From the NCBI GenBank assembly GCA_964406945.1, contig CAYOTO010000010.1, positions 23,609 through 87,608 of the forward strand: a stretch of 64,000 nt of DNA. Reading direction: 5' to 3'. This document shows positions 1 to 9,290 of the stretch, one piece after another; positions within the stretch are counted from its first letter, which is position 1, and the number at the start of each line of letters is the position of its first letter. Source of the stretch: UBA2266 sp964406945 (lineage in GTDB: Bacteria > Planctomycetota > Phycisphaerae > Sedimentisphaerales > Anaerobacaceae). A model generated the notes under the pieces. That model was given only the letters and a program-made list of their open reading frames with translations. It was not told where the DNA came from and did no database searches. The translations under genes were made by a program, and so were the position numbers.

Positions 1-1416
1 GCCCGTGAGCACCATCACCAGCCTGTCAATGCCGATTCCGAGCCCTCCCGCAGGCGGCATCCCGTATTTCAAGGCCGTAACAAAATCGGTATCCATCGTC
101 GCCATTGTATCTTCCTGTCCGCGAAGCTGAATCTTAAAATTCTCCTCCTGCACCGCAGGATCGTTCAGCTCCGTGTAAGCATTCGCAAGTTCCATCTTCG
201 CGATAAACAGCTCGAATCGCTCGGCGTATCGCGGGTCGTCCTTTTTGCGCTTGGTCAGCGGACAAAGCGGCGCCGGGTAGTCGATTACGAACGTGGGATT
301 TACGAGTTTATCTTCGACGGTGGCCTCGAAAACCTCGTTTACGACCACGATGTCGTCCATATCCTTCTCGGGCAGGCCCAGCGTCGCGGCCCTGGTCCGA
401 ACCGCGTCGATATCTTCGATGTCGCAGCCGGCGTACTCTTTGAGCAGTTCTGCGTAACTCGCCCGCCGCCACGGCCCACTGAAATCCACTTCCATGGAGC
501 TGAATTCGACCGTCTTGCCCTGGCAGTAACGCTCGACAAGCGAGGCAATCAATTCCTCGGTCAGATCCATCATCACATTGTAGTCGCCGTACGCCTGGTA
601 AAGCTCCAGCATCGTAAACTCGGGGTTGTGCTGTCTGCTGAGCCCCTCGTTGCGGAAATTCCGGTTAATCTCGAACACCCGCTCCATGCCGCCGACCAGC
701 AGCCTTTTGAGGAACAACTCCGGGGCGATTCGCAGGAACAGATCCATATCGAGGCTGTTATGGTGCGTGATGAACGGCTTTGCGGCCGCCCCGCCGGCGA
801 TTGCCTGCATCATCGGCGTCTCGACCTCGACAAAACCCTTGTCCTCGAGCATTGCCCGGATCGACGACAGTATCGCACTTCGCGTCTTGAACCGCTCCAT
901 AACCTCCGGATTGGCCCAGAGATCGACGTATCTCTGTCTGTACCGCTGGTCGACGTCCGACAAACCGTGGAATTTCTCCGGAGGCTGCGACAGACATTTG
1001 CTCAGCACGGTCAGCCCGCCTTCTTCGGCCCAGATCGTGAGTTCGCCCGTTCGCGTAAGCCCCAATTGACCCGAAACGCCAATTATATCGCCCAGGTCCA
1101 GCAGCTTCGCAAGCTGCCAGCCGCCGGGCCCTTCGCCGAGCATCTTTTTGCTCAGACCGACCTGAATAGTACCGGTCCAGTCGCGAATTGTGATAAATAT
1201 CAGCTTGCCGATGTCTCGCAGAAGTATGATCCGACCGGCGCACCTGGCGTGCTGGTCTTCCTCGCCTTGCTTGAAACGGGCCCTGATATCGGCCGCCGAT
1301 TCGGCGTCTTCGTACCGGCCTCCGTACGGGTCGAGTCCCAACTCGGAGATCCGGCTGAGCTTCTGAAGCCGCTGCTGTTCGAATTTGTCCTCTTCGTTTA
1401 TTTCCGCCAATTCCAT
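1..1416 (-). CDS. lysS: Lysyl-tRNA synthetase, class II (3' end cut by window edge)
   Basis: Charges tRNA-Lys with lysine in the cytoplasm. Translating the complement from the ATG at 1416 gives 472 residues without a stop. It starts MELAEINEEDKF, passes through an OB-fold tRNA-anticodon-binding domain (roughly residues 55-150), then the class II catalytic core: motif 2 around FRNEGLSRQHNPEF and motif 3 at the very end, GGLGIGIDRLVM. The residues PAPLCPLTKRKKDD between them are typical of bacterial LysS. The family is usually about 490-500 residues, so only about 25 C-terminal residues lie beyond base 1. The ATG at 1416 has the sequence ACGAGGCT just upstream. The next gene upstream on the same strand, an S41 protease, ends 101 bp away. 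Nothing odd was seen in the coding sequence. Confidence 0.95.
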   Translation of the reverse strand, partial: MELAEINEEDKFEQQRLQKLSRISELGLDPYGGRYEDAESAADIRARFKQGEEDQHARCAGRIILLRDIGKLIFITIRDWTGTIQVGLSKKMLGEGPGGWQLAKLLDLGDIIGVSGQLGLTRTGELTIWAEEGGLTVLSKCLSQPPEKFHGLSDVDQRYRQRYVDLWANPEVMERFKTRSAILSSIRAMLEDKGFVEVETPMMQAIAGGAAAKPFITHHNSLDMDLFLRIAPELFLKRLLVGGMERVFEINRNFRNEGLSRQHNPEFTMLELYQAYGDYNVMMDLTEELIASLVERYCQGKTVEFSSMEVDFSGPWRRASYAELLKEYAGCDIEDIDAVRTRAATLGLPEKDMDDIVVVNEVFEATVEDKLVNPTFVIDYPAPLCPLTKRKKDDPRYAERFELFIAKMELANAYTELNDPAVQEENFKIQLRGQEDTMATMDTDFVTALKYGMPPAGGLGIGIDRLVMVLTG

Positions 1417-1517
1417 AGCCTCGTAAATCTGGACCGCCCGCCGCACGCTGAATTACCGCCTGCGACGGGCAAAAAAGTCCTCGGATTTATCTCTGATTTC
1501 GGTACTTAAGATCGGAC

Positions 1518-3797
1518 TCAGTTCGACTGGGGCAGTTTCCCGGCTTCGATAAGCTTGGCTCTTGCCACAAGAATACCGACCGCCAGTTGCGGGTCGACCT
1601 CCAGCGTCTCCTCGATCACGTGTTTGTGGACATCGCCGTTGCTGTCGTCGTGATCGGCCTGAAACAGAACCTCGTTCTCACGCTGGACCTCGATCATCTT
1701 CTTGAGTTCCTCGCTGCGGAGCTTGACCTCGACATCGGGACCGACTCCCCAGTCGGAGCGGCCGAGCTTCTGCATTTCCTCGCGACTCTTGACCCGCTGG
1801 TCCGAAGGCAGATGATAGTAAGCCATCGTGTATTTCAACTGAGCATTCTCACCCGGATAGTGGGTTATTCCCTGAACGCTGCCCTTGCCGTGGGTTCTGT
1901 CGCCGACCAGAATCGCCCGCTCGTACTTCTTATCGCCGAGAGCCCCGGCCACAATCTCCGAAGCGCTTGCCGAACGCGAATTTATCAGCACGACCATCGG
2001 ATAATCCGGATGAGTACCGCTTTTCTTGGCGGTCTTCCAGTCGCCGACCCGTCCGAATCCCGGTTGGGTCTTCACGATCAGCCCGCCGTCGATGAACATA
2101 TCGCAAATCTTCACAGCCGTGTCCAGCAGACCGCCGGAATTCTCACGCAGATCCAGAACCAGGGCCTTCATACCGGCCGATTCGAGATCGTTGAGCGTCT
2201 TCTCGAAGTCCTTGGCGCTGTCCTCGGAAAAGCTCGTCAGGCGGATATAGCCGATTTTCGACTCCTTATCGACCATATTGAACCATTCGCCTTTCTTGGA
2301 CCGCTGCCAGCCGCGAATCGTTGGTATCACGATCTTATCGCGAACAATCGTAATCTCTCGCGAGTCTTCCTCGCCCGGCCGGCTTATCGTCAATGTTACC
2401 TCGGTCCCCTTTGGGCCGGTGATCTTTTTGACCGCACACATCAGCGTCATATCCTTGGTTTCGATGCCGTTGACCTTGCTTATAACGTCGCCGGCATCCA
2501 GCCCGGATTTATACGCAGGCGTTCCCGGCAGCAGACTTGATACCGTCAGCAGGCCCTTGCGCTTCGAAATCTCCACGCCGATGCCGGTAAACTCATTCAT
2601 CATTATCTTCTGGAAATCCTCGACGCTCTTGGGCCATACCATGACCGTATAGGGATCGAGAGTTTCCAGCGCGGCTTCGGCGAACTGGGCAATCAGAATT
2701 GACTCCGAAAGCTCGGCCGTATCGTCGTTGGTCTTGAGCACCTTGTCGAATGTGCCCATAAAATCCTTCATCCCGTAACCGGTCGGGGCCCTTTTGACCT
2801 CGTTCAGCAGACTCTTAAGCGATGCCGCCCAGGCTTCCAGTTTGTCCACCGGCGGGGGCACGAACTTCTGCGAGTCCTCGCTGTTGGGATCGTTCGGATC
2901 CGGCGGCAAAGCCTCCCTGAACTGCGGAGCACGGGCCAGCACGTCGGCCAGCAGGACGCAACGCTCTATGCCGGCCTCGGCCATTTCGCCGTAATCGATA
3001 ACGCTGACATAATACAGATTCAGGAAATTAATCGCTTTGAGGAACATCAGAGGTTTAATCCCCTCGAAACGTTCTTCGCTTGATTCACACGGGCTGTCCT
3101 GGAAAGCCGCCACAATGCCGGCCTTGGTAACCAGCTCATCCGAGTATTCCTCGTAGCCCTCGTTGTTGGGATCGATAGCGGTTAGCCAATAATAGCTGTG
3201 CGTATAGGCCTCGAGCCACTTGCCCTGCATCTCGAACTCTGACGCCGCGTCAATCGCCTTGCGAAACATGGTCCGCACAAAAGGCGACTCCAGAAGCTCG
3301 TCGCGCTGACCGTCAGCATACTCAGCGGCCTTGCTAATAGTCGTGAGGGCCTCGACCATGTCGTTAACGTCGTTAATGTCCAGGGCCTCGTTCGGGTCGT
3401 CGTAATCGCCGGTCTCGATCTCTTTAAGCCTGTCGAGCTGCTCCTGGTAGACCTCTTTACGGCTCTGCTCGCGGCGTTTTTCAATCTCGGCCTTTTCCGC
3501 CAGTACCGACTCGAGCGCCTTGAGCTGCGCCGAATTCTGGCCCTGGCTCATCGCCGTTTCGACCACCGCGCGGGCATCGTCGAACCTGCCATCGTAAATC
3601 AGATCGCAGGCCGTTTTGACAACCTGCGCTTCTCTCGACAGCGCTTTGCTCTGCTCGACATCGGAAGATACCGACTTGCTGCGAGCTCCAAGTGCACGCA
3701 CCGGCGGCGAAAACGCTATCGTAACCAGTACGATGGACCATAATACGAACGCCCTGGACTTCAGGCGCGACAACGCTCTCGTTCGTTGCTCAAACAA
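1518..3797 (-). CDS. S41 family carboxyl-terminal processing protease with PDZ domain
   Basis: A 759-residue CtpA/Tsp-type serine protease, expected in the periplasm. Residues 15-36 form a hydrophobic signal peptide or anchor (ending VRALGARS). Residues 50-390 are helical and lie before the usual core. A PDZ domain sits at about 404-475 and the S41 core at about 515-700. The SASASE motif places the nucleophile at Ser613, and HGKGS gives Lys638; the 25-residue spacing fits the Ser/Lys dyad of this family (for example E. coli Tsp). The length and N-terminal extension are Tsp-like rather than like short CtpA. The start is a TTG at 3797 with GGAGAG about 8 bases upstream. fba ends 55 bp upstream and lysS starts about 100 bp downstream, so co-transcription is possible. 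The substrate is unknown; the usual roles are degradation of tagged or misfolded envelope proteins and control of cell-wall hydrolases. Confidence 0.9.
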   Translation of the reverse strand: MFEQRTRALSRLKSRAFVLWSIVLVTIAFSPPVRALGARSKSVSSDVEQSKALSREAQVVKTACDLIYDGRFDDARAVVETAMSQGQNSAQLKALESVLAEKAEIEKRREQSRKEVYQEQLDRLKEIETGDYDDPNEALDINDVNDMVEALTTISKAAEYADGQRDELLESPFVRTMFRKAIDAASEFEMQGKWLEAYTHSYYWLTAIDPNNEGYEEYSDELVTKAGIVAAFQDSPCESSEERFEGIKPLMFLKAINFLNLYYVSVIDYGEMAEAGIERCVLLADVLARAPQFREALPPDPNDPNSEDSQKFVPPPVDKLEAWAASLKSLLNEVKRAPTGYGMKDFMGTFDKVLKTNDDTAELSESILIAQFAEAALETLDPYTVMVWPKSVEDFQKIMMNEFTGIGVEISKRKGLLTVSSLLPGTPAYKSGLDAGDVISKVNGIETKDMTLMCAVKKITGPKGTEVTLTISRPGEEDSREITIVRDKIVIPTIRGWQRSKKGEWFNMVDKESKIGYIRLTSFSEDSAKDFEKTLNDLESAGMKALVLDLRENSGGLLDTAVKICDMFIDGGLIVKTQPGFGRVGDWKTAKKSGTHPDYPMVVLINSRSASASEIVAGALGDKKYERAILVGDRTHGKGSVQGITHYPGENAQLKYTMAYYHLPSDQRVKSREEMQKLGRSDWGVGPDVEVKLRSEELKKMIEVQRENEVLFQADHDDSNGDVHKHVIEETLEVDPQLAVGILVARAKLIEAGKLPQSN

Positions 3798-3852
3798 ATG
3801 ATCTCTCCTTTACATCAGAGACACCGCAAATGCCGTCGCCGGGCTGTGAATG

Positions 3853-4797
3853 CTACACACATTCTGCTGCCTTGCCCGCGCAACCAAGCACGTGCAGCTT
3901 ATGTTTTACCATGGCTTTGATAGCTTCACGGCCCGGGCCCAGGTACTTACGAGGATCGAACTCGCCGGGTTTGGTCGCGAATACTTCGCGAATTTTGGCC
4001 GTAAGCGCCAATCGAAGGTCGGTGTCGATGTTGACCTTGCACATAGCCATCTTGGATGCCTTGGTTACCGCATCTTCCGGGACCCCCATGGCATTCGGCA
4101 TATCGCCGCCGTATTTATTTATAAGATCAACAAATTCCTTCAATACGCTGCTGGAACCGTGCATCACCAGGGGGAAGCCCGGCAGACGTCTGGCTACTTC
4201 TTCGATCACATCGAAAGCCAGCTTGGGTTCTTTTTTGAATTTATACGCCCCGTGGCTTGTTCCACAGGCAATCGCCAGAGAGTCGCAGCCGCTCTTCTGA
4301 ACGAATTCTTCTACCTGTTCGGGATCGGCAAGGTGTGCACTTACGTCATCGACGCCGACGACATCCTCTTCGATACCACCGAGCTGACCCAGTTCCGCTT
4401 CGACGCAAACGTCGTTCGGACGGGCTATTTCAACTACCTCTTTTGTAATGGCAATGTTCTCTTCGAATGGCAGATGAGAGCCGTCAATCATCACGGATGT
4501 GAATCCGGCGTCAATGAACTGCTTGCAGGTTTCGACGCTGTCGCCATGATCCAGGTTGATCGCTATCGGAATGTCCGGGTTTTCGGCCGCAACCACGTCG
4601 ATAATAGCTTTAAGATAGCTCATTTTCGCGTATTTGCGGGCGCCGCGGCTGACCTGAAGGATCAGCGGAGCCTTCTCTTCGGACACCGCTTCGATGATGC
4701 CCTGGGTTATTTCCATGTTGTTGACGTTGAATGCCCCGATAGCGTAGCCGTTGTCATAGGCCATCTTGAACATTTTTCTGGTGTTAACCAATGCCAT
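3853..4797 (-). CDS. fba: Class II fructose-bisphosphate aldolase
   Basis: Reversibly cleaves fructose 1,6-bisphosphate to dihydroxyacetone phosphate and glyceraldehyde 3-phosphate in the cytoplasm, for glycolysis or gluconeogenesis. The protein has 314 residues. Visible family features are the N-terminal GAFNVNNME, the zinc-ligand region NLDHGDS near residue 83, the substrate loop ACGTSHGAYKF near 180 and the HGSSS motif near 210. The start ATG at 4797 has a strong AAGGAG 8-9 bases upstream. The 300-330 residue length and sequence are closest to the class II type; members of this superfamily can also act on tagatose 1,6-bisphosphate, so the sugar specificity is inferred. It is followed by the S41 protease gene after 55 bp and preceded by about 270 bp with no gene. 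Confidence 0.93.
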   Translation of the reverse strand: MALVNTRKMFKMAYDNGYAIGAFNVNNMEITQGIIEAVSEEKAPLILQVSRGARKYAKMSYLKAIIDVVAAENPDIPIAINLDHGDSVETCKQFIDAGFTSVMIDGSHLPFEENIAITKEVVEIARPNDVCVEAELGQLGGIEEDVVGVDDVSAHLADPEQVEEFVQKSGCDSLAIACGTSHGAYKFKKEPKLAFDVIEEVARRLPGFPLVMHGSSSVLKEFVDLINKYGGDMPNAMGVPEDAVTKASKMAMCKVNIDTDLRLALTAKIREVFATKPGEFDPRKYLGPGREAIKAMVKHKLHVLGCAGKAAECV

Positions 4798-5066
4798 TAT
4801 TTTTTACTCCTTATCAAATTACTGATACTGAACGTGAGAGAGCCAAACAATACCCTAAAACGCCATGGATTGAAACCATAAAACCGGCCGTAGAGCCGAA
4901 AATATCGCTCCAGAAGGCTCATCAGGACCTGGGATTCCCACCGGCTCGGCTCGTAATTATACCCCCGCGGATGCCGCCGGCCGGCAATTAAAGGCGGGAT
5001 ACTCGTCTGAATCGCGTGATTGGCCCCAATAAACTCGGCGGGCCGCAGCATTCTTCCAGGGCCGGG

Positions 5067-8021
5067 CTAGTATCCGGCCCCGGATCCCAGATCCATGTAT
5101 CTTCTGGGCCCCAGAGCCAGTTCCGGAACACCCTCCGGCCAAAAGCTCAGCACGACAGCACTGGTGTCCAGCGTGGAATCGCTGCTGAAAGTAAGACCCA
5201 TATACAGGCGGTGATACTTGCGGATGAGCGTTATATCGCTGCGAATCCCGTGGCTGTAGTCGAAATCGTACTGGTTGGAGAATACGACTGTGTACCTGGG
5301 ATCCAAGACGTAAGTAGCGGCGAACGTAACGGCGTTTGTGCCTTTTTCGCCCAGAATGTTCGTGCGTTTCAGGTAGCGGGCGCCCACATAATAGCTCAGA
5401 TTCGGCGATCTCAGCACGGCCGCACCCAGATTGATCTGCTGTACCACGCCGCTCTGCATGTCATAGTAAGCGTCGGACAAAAACGCCGTGGTCTCGCTGA
5501 CACGCCAGATGAAATCGGTGCTGAAGTAGTTTCTCTTCGGCCCGTAAGTCTCGAACCGCTGCAGGGAGGGCATCAGATCGCCGTTAAATATCCGCGGCGC
5601 CGCCATTACACGGAACGGGATGAACGGCGTTGCCCAGAGAAATCTGTCCGGACCGCTCGTCCCGGCCTTTTCCGAGTCGCTGACCCATACCGCGTCCGCA
5701 TCCAGACGCATCCAGTCGACCGTTTTCTGCTCGCCTACCGGACCCCGCTTGGTCTGCAGAATCTGAGTAAGCCCCACATTGAGCGTATCCTTCTGCTCGA
5801 CCGCCGAATCGCTCTCCTTGTACATCACCGCAGCCGCCCGCGGCCGGATAATATGGCGAAGCTGATTGATATCCCACAAGCGCGAATAGGCGTTGGGATA
5901 AACCTTCCAGAGAGGCCTGGCCGCTGCACGGACGCCCACTTCGCCTACCCAGACCCGCTCGTCGCCGATAGTCCCGGCGTTCATTCCGTTAACTCGCGTA
6001 CGGGTGAACCCGGACCTGTCGTCCATGCCGAAGCTCTGGGCGCCGTACGGAACAACCTTCATTCCACCCCAGTTAAGCGGCATATCCAGCTCGGTCCTGT
6101 GCGAAATGAACGTGAAATTCTGCTGATCCATCGCAATCATGTTTTCGTTGCCGATTCGCTGGCGATAATTGCTCACCTGCGTATCGTTGTACAGCGTAAA
6201 CATGTTGTTGCCCAGCGACTGGCCGGTCCAGTGGAATTCGGCCGTGGGCAACTCTTCCAGCTTGTTGTTGAAATCGTTCAGCCTGGCCTTGCCCAGCAGG
6301 CTCAGCCCCCAGTTATCCTGGATTCGCTTCATGTGGACGAGGGTCTCCTCCTCCTTGCCCACGTTAAACTCTCCGCGGTAGTACTGTTCGAGGAAGTTCT
6401 GGTCGCTCAGATAGCTGACTTCGCTGGTAAACTGCCAGTCATAGGGCAGAAAATGCCGGTGCTGCCACTGAAAACGCCCCCTCAGATCCCTGGGCGGTTC
6501 CAGATGCTTACGGCTGGGTATTCTGCCGAGCCTGTCTTCGCCGTGATCGTCGATAACATAGCCGAGAAGATTGCCGAAGTAGTTTTCTTTTGTGTAAACC
6601 GCCGTTACGCCGCCCCCGAGACCGCGTTTGCTGTAATAGTCGGCCGAAAGCGTGCTTTCGGTGCCTTCCGGCTCTTTCAGGCCCAGGATTCTCGCCAGAT
6701 ACCACTCCGTCTCGGCCGAAGCGCCCCACCGCCCGCCGTATCCGCCGCGAACTTTCCTGATTGGCGTATCCGGCCTTTCCAGATCGCTGCGAACCCTGTC
6801 CAGCTTAAAGACGGTGGTTTTGCCGATCTTGAACCTGGTGTCCTCCATCAGAGCATCGTAGCTGGCGTCGCCCAACGGCTCGCCCGCTTCATTCCGGGGC
6901 GTCATATCCGTAACCGCTATTTTGGCGACTTCGAACGACATCTGCGGCGTGTGAAACTCGCTGGTGGTTACCACCACGTCCTCGCCGATGAACTGGTCCT
7001 CGGTCAACTGCCTCAGCTTCTTGGCGCGCACGTAAATGGGTATGCCGCGTTTCGTGTCGTATGTTCGCATGTCGGCGTTTATCGCCAGGGCCTTCTGATA
7101 GTCGAAATCGTACAGCAACTCGTCGGCGCGGACGGTTCGCTGACCTTCGCGCATCACAACGTCGCCCGAGAGATAGACTGCTTCGACAACACCCCTGGCC
7201 AGCAGGTCTCCGTTGTTGTCGGCGGCTTCGGAGAAAAGCTCGGATGAATGGAATATGACCGCGTTGTCGGCTTCGAGTTCGAGTATGTGGCCTTCGTCGT
7301 CGACTTTCTGCCAGATGTAAAACCTGCCGATCACAGTCGCGATGTCGGTGCCGTCCGCGGCCTGATCCCACTCGAATTTAGGCCCGACTTCTCCGGCCTT
7401 GGCCAGATTGATCGGGTATCTGTATCTCGGCTCCTTGCCCTCGACCGGCTGCTCGACTATTTTTGTCGCTCCGCCTGTCCGAACACGACGGGCCCGCTCC
7501 TCGGGATGCTTCTGACGGGCCGCCGCAATCGCACGGGCATACAGCCTCAAACCCCGAACATCTGCGACTTCACGCTCATCGGCGCTGACAAATATTTCGC
7601 CGGCCACGGTAAAGCGAACGATCAAAGCAAGACCGGCTTCGGGTTCGGTATTCTCCAGATCGCTGGCTTTGGGCGCTCCGTCTTCCTCAGTTTCGATCTC
7701 GATCTTGCCTTCCAGATACGCCCTGACGTGGTAAAAATAACGGGCGTTGCCGCGAAAATCGGCTTCCTCGGTCTCCAGCCAGAAAACCGCCCTCTCGGCG
7801 CTAAGCCGATTGGCGCCGATGGTCATCACGCAGCCTTTCTGCAGGGCGAGGATGTGCTCGATTTTACCTTCGTCGGTGGTTATCTGGAAACTGGCCAGGC
7901 TCTGGCCGCTGATCCGCAGGTCCTGACCGATGAACATGCGAGCCTGCTCGGTCTCGATAGCGCCGGCTGACCGGGCCAACACCAAAAGCAATACACATGT
8001 TAAAAGCCGAATCCTTAGCAT
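5067..8021 (-). CDS. LptD/OstA-like outer-membrane assembly protein
   Basis: A 984-residue secreted protein with a signal peptide (residues 1-21, ending RSAGA). The first half contains short beta repeats of the OstA type: stretches such as LSGDVVMREGQRTVRADELLYDF, around residues 280-305, describe the periplasmic jellyroll of LptD. The second half (about 430-980) is rich in alternating aromatic and polar beta strands, as in the large LptD barrel that inserts lipopolysaccharide into the outer leaflet. LptD proteins are typically 700-1000 residues, so the length fits. Similarity to the proteobacterial protein is distant and no LptE or LPS gene is adjacent, so the substrate (LPS or another outer-membrane lipid) is inferred. 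The start ATG is at 8021. The 340-bp region upstream separates it from a divergent small gene. Confidence 0.7.
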   Translation of the reverse strand: MLRIRLLTCVLLLVLARSAGAIETEQARMFIGQDLRISGQSLASFQITTDEGKIEHILALQKGCVMTIGANRLSAERAVFWLETEEADFRGNARYFYHVRAYLEGKIEIETEEDGAPKASDLENTEPEAGLALIVRFTVAGEIFVSADEREVADVRGLRLYARAIAAARQKHPEERARRVRTGGATKIVEQPVEGKEPRYRYPINLAKAGEVGPKFEWDQAADGTDIATVIGRFYIWQKVDDEGHILELEADNAVIFHSSELFSEAADNNGDLLARGVVEAVYLSGDVVMREGQRTVRADELLYDFDYQKALAINADMRTYDTKRGIPIYVRAKKLRQLTEDQFIGEDVVVTTSEFHTPQMSFEVAKIAVTDMTPRNEAGEPLGDASYDALMEDTRFKIGKTTVFKLDRVRSDLERPDTPIRKVRGGYGGRWGASAETEWYLARILGLKEPEGTESTLSADYYSKRGLGGGVTAVYTKENYFGNLLGYVIDDHGEDRLGRIPSRKHLEPPRDLRGRFQWQHRHFLPYDWQFTSEVSYLSDQNFLEQYYRGEFNVGKEEETLVHMKRIQDNWGLSLLGKARLNDFNNKLEELPTAEFHWTGQSLGNNMFTLYNDTQVSNYRQRIGNENMIAMDQQNFTFISHRTELDMPLNWGGMKVVPYGAQSFGMDDRSGFTRTRVNGMNAGTIGDERVWVGEVGVRAAARPLWKVYPNAYSRLWDINQLRHIIRPRAAAVMYKESDSAVEQKDTLNVGLTQILQTKRGPVGEQKTVDWMRLDADAVWVSDSEKAGTSGPDRFLWATPFIPFRVMAAPRIFNGDLMPSLQRFETYGPKRNYFSTDFIWRVSETTAFLSDAYYDMQSGVVQQINLGAAVLRSPNLSYYVGARYLKRTNILGEKGTNAVTFAATYVLDPRYTVVFSNQYDFDYSHGIRSDITLIRKYHRLYMGLTFSSDSTLDTSAVVLSFWPEGVPELALGPRRYMDLGSGAGY

Positions 8022-8363
8022 TTTTCAAATCGCGTCTAAATTTCCTTGCGCGAGGTTGTTTTCATCACGTCTTCGTCCGTCCGCAGCTCTGACCCGCACG
8101 CATACTGATACCTAAACAGAGCCCCCGCCGACTCTGCACACGCACACGCCGCGCGGGCGTCTGGGGCAAATTATATTGTGAATGAAACTCAAAGCGAGTA
8201 AAAACCGCCTCGATAAACCGAATAACCAAAAAAGTAATTATCAATGCAGGGACGCCCGAATAATCGCGGCTTTTCTCATTTACAAAGACCCGGTCGGCCG
8301 ATACGTTCAACTGCCCGGCCGCCCAGCGGCCGAATGAGTCATCAAATATGTGGGAAAATCAGC
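8022..8363. other. Divergent intergenic region
   Basis: About 340 bp between the LptD-like gene (leftward) and the 92-residue gene (rightward). It is AT-richer in its middle (8165-8245, including AAATTATATTGTG), as expected for back-to-back promoters, but no unambiguous -35/-10 pair was found. No open frame in it looks coding. Confidence 0.4.
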
Positions 8364-8642
8364 ATGGCAAAACCGGAATACTCCAAACATCAACTCGGCG
8401 TAATCAACCGTTATTACGAGCACCTGGACACGATAATGCTCCAGAAGCTCGGCGAACTGGTTACGGAATTGTATCTGGCCGACACCAAGACAAAGAAGAA
8501 ACGCCTCTGGGAGCGAGTCGAAAAAGCGATGGTCAAACTGAAGGTCCCGCCACAGATAAGATCGCACATACTCGAAAAACAGGATGTGAAGATACTTGCG
8601 AAAAACCTCGAAGACTGGCTGGCCAAAGCCCCGAAGAAGTGA
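8364..8642 (+). CDS. Small conserved-looking hypothetical protein (92 aa)
   Basis: A highly charged, Lys- and Leu-rich, mainly helical protein of 92 residues beginning MAKPEYSKHQLGVI. The ATG at 8364 is chosen over an in-frame upstream ATG at 8244 because codon content before 8364 is unlike protein (Arg/Pro/Ser mixture) and GGGAA lies about 8 bases upstream. No signal peptide, membrane segment, cysteine pair or known motif is visible, so a cytoplasmic, possibly nucleic-acid-binding role is only a guess from the basic charge. It is transcribed toward maf, whose stop lies 34 bp away on the opposite strand; an imperfect 6-bp inverted repeat (AATCAC/GTGATT) sits between the two stops. Confidence 0.7.
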   Translation: MAKPEYSKHQLGVINRYYEHLDTIMLQKLGELVTELYLADTKTKKKRLWERVEKAMVKLKVPPQIRSHILEKQDVKILAKNLEDWLAKAPKK

Positions 8643-8676
8643 TTTTTCTCAATCACGGTTGAACGGTGATTCCCGC

Positions 8677-9252
8677 CTAAGCGGTGGTCTCGATGGAGGC
8701 GAGCATCTTTTTGAGCAGTTCCATCGGCAGTCCGACCACGTTTGAAATGGAGCCATCGACTTTTTCAACGAATTCGTCGCCGCTTTCCTGAATCGCATAT
8801 GCCCCGGCCTTGCCCCGCCAGGCGTCGCTCGCCACGTGGGCGTCAATCTGCTCGGCACTGAGCTTACGCGGAAAAACCGTCGTGCTGTCGCTGTCTACGA
8901 TCTCCAGATCGTCGACCTGGCGCACCAGGGCAACGCCGGTAATCACCTTGTGCGGCCTGCTGAACAGCTTGCGGGTTATCTGCTCGGCTTCGGATGCATC
9001 TTCGGCCTTGCCGATAATCTCTCCGGCAAAATCAACGACCGTATCGGCCCCCAGAACCACCGCATTCGGGAATTTGCCCGCAACCGCACGAGCTTTTGCA
9101 AGTGCGAGCAGTTCTGCATATTCGCCGGCGCTCAGGCCTTGCGCTGAATATGAGCTTTCGTCCAACTGTGAAACACAGACTTCGAATTCGTAGCCGGCGT
9201 CGGCCAGAAGCTGCCTTCGCCGCGGTGATGCCGAAGCAAGAACGATGCGCAT
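8677..9252 (-). CDS. maf: Maf family nucleotide pyrophosphatase
   Basis: Hydrolyses non-canonical or excess nucleoside triphosphates (dTTP/UTP or methylated nucleotides, depending on subgroup) to monophosphates, acting as a housekeeping enzyme in the cytoplasm. The 191-residue protein starts MRIVLASASPRRRQLL, the signature Maf N-terminus with the S-x-SPRR phosphate-binding loop, and contains GADTVVDF near residue 75. The frame is open further upstream to 9402, but the Maf motif always sits at the N-terminus, so the ATG at 9252 is taken as the start. It lies 38 bp downstream of the HExxH lipoprotein gene and may share its transcript. Confidence 0.93.
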   Translation of the reverse strand: MRIVLASASPRRRQLLADAGYEFEVCVSQLDESSYSAQGLSAGEYAELLALAKARAVAGKFPNAVVLGADTVVDFAGEIIGKAEDASEAEQITRKLFSRPHKVITGVALVRQVDDLEIVDSDSTTVFPRKLSAEQIDAHVASDAWRGKAGAYAIQESGDEFVEKVDGSISNVVGLPMELLKKMLASIETTA

Positions 9253-9290
9253 AACAGGTCCGTCCGCAAATAAGTGAAGATCAAAAGGGG

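Noticed and set aside
5016..7247. Long plus-strand open frame opposite the LptD-like gene
   Set aside because: Antisense shadow; the minus strand has a signal peptide and beta-barrel pattern, whereas this frame has no recognisable domain.
8651..8671. Inverted repeat AATCAC/GTGATT between convergent small gene and maf
   Set aside because: Only 6 bp with a 9-base loop and no T-run on either strand after the stem; too weak for a bidirectional terminator.
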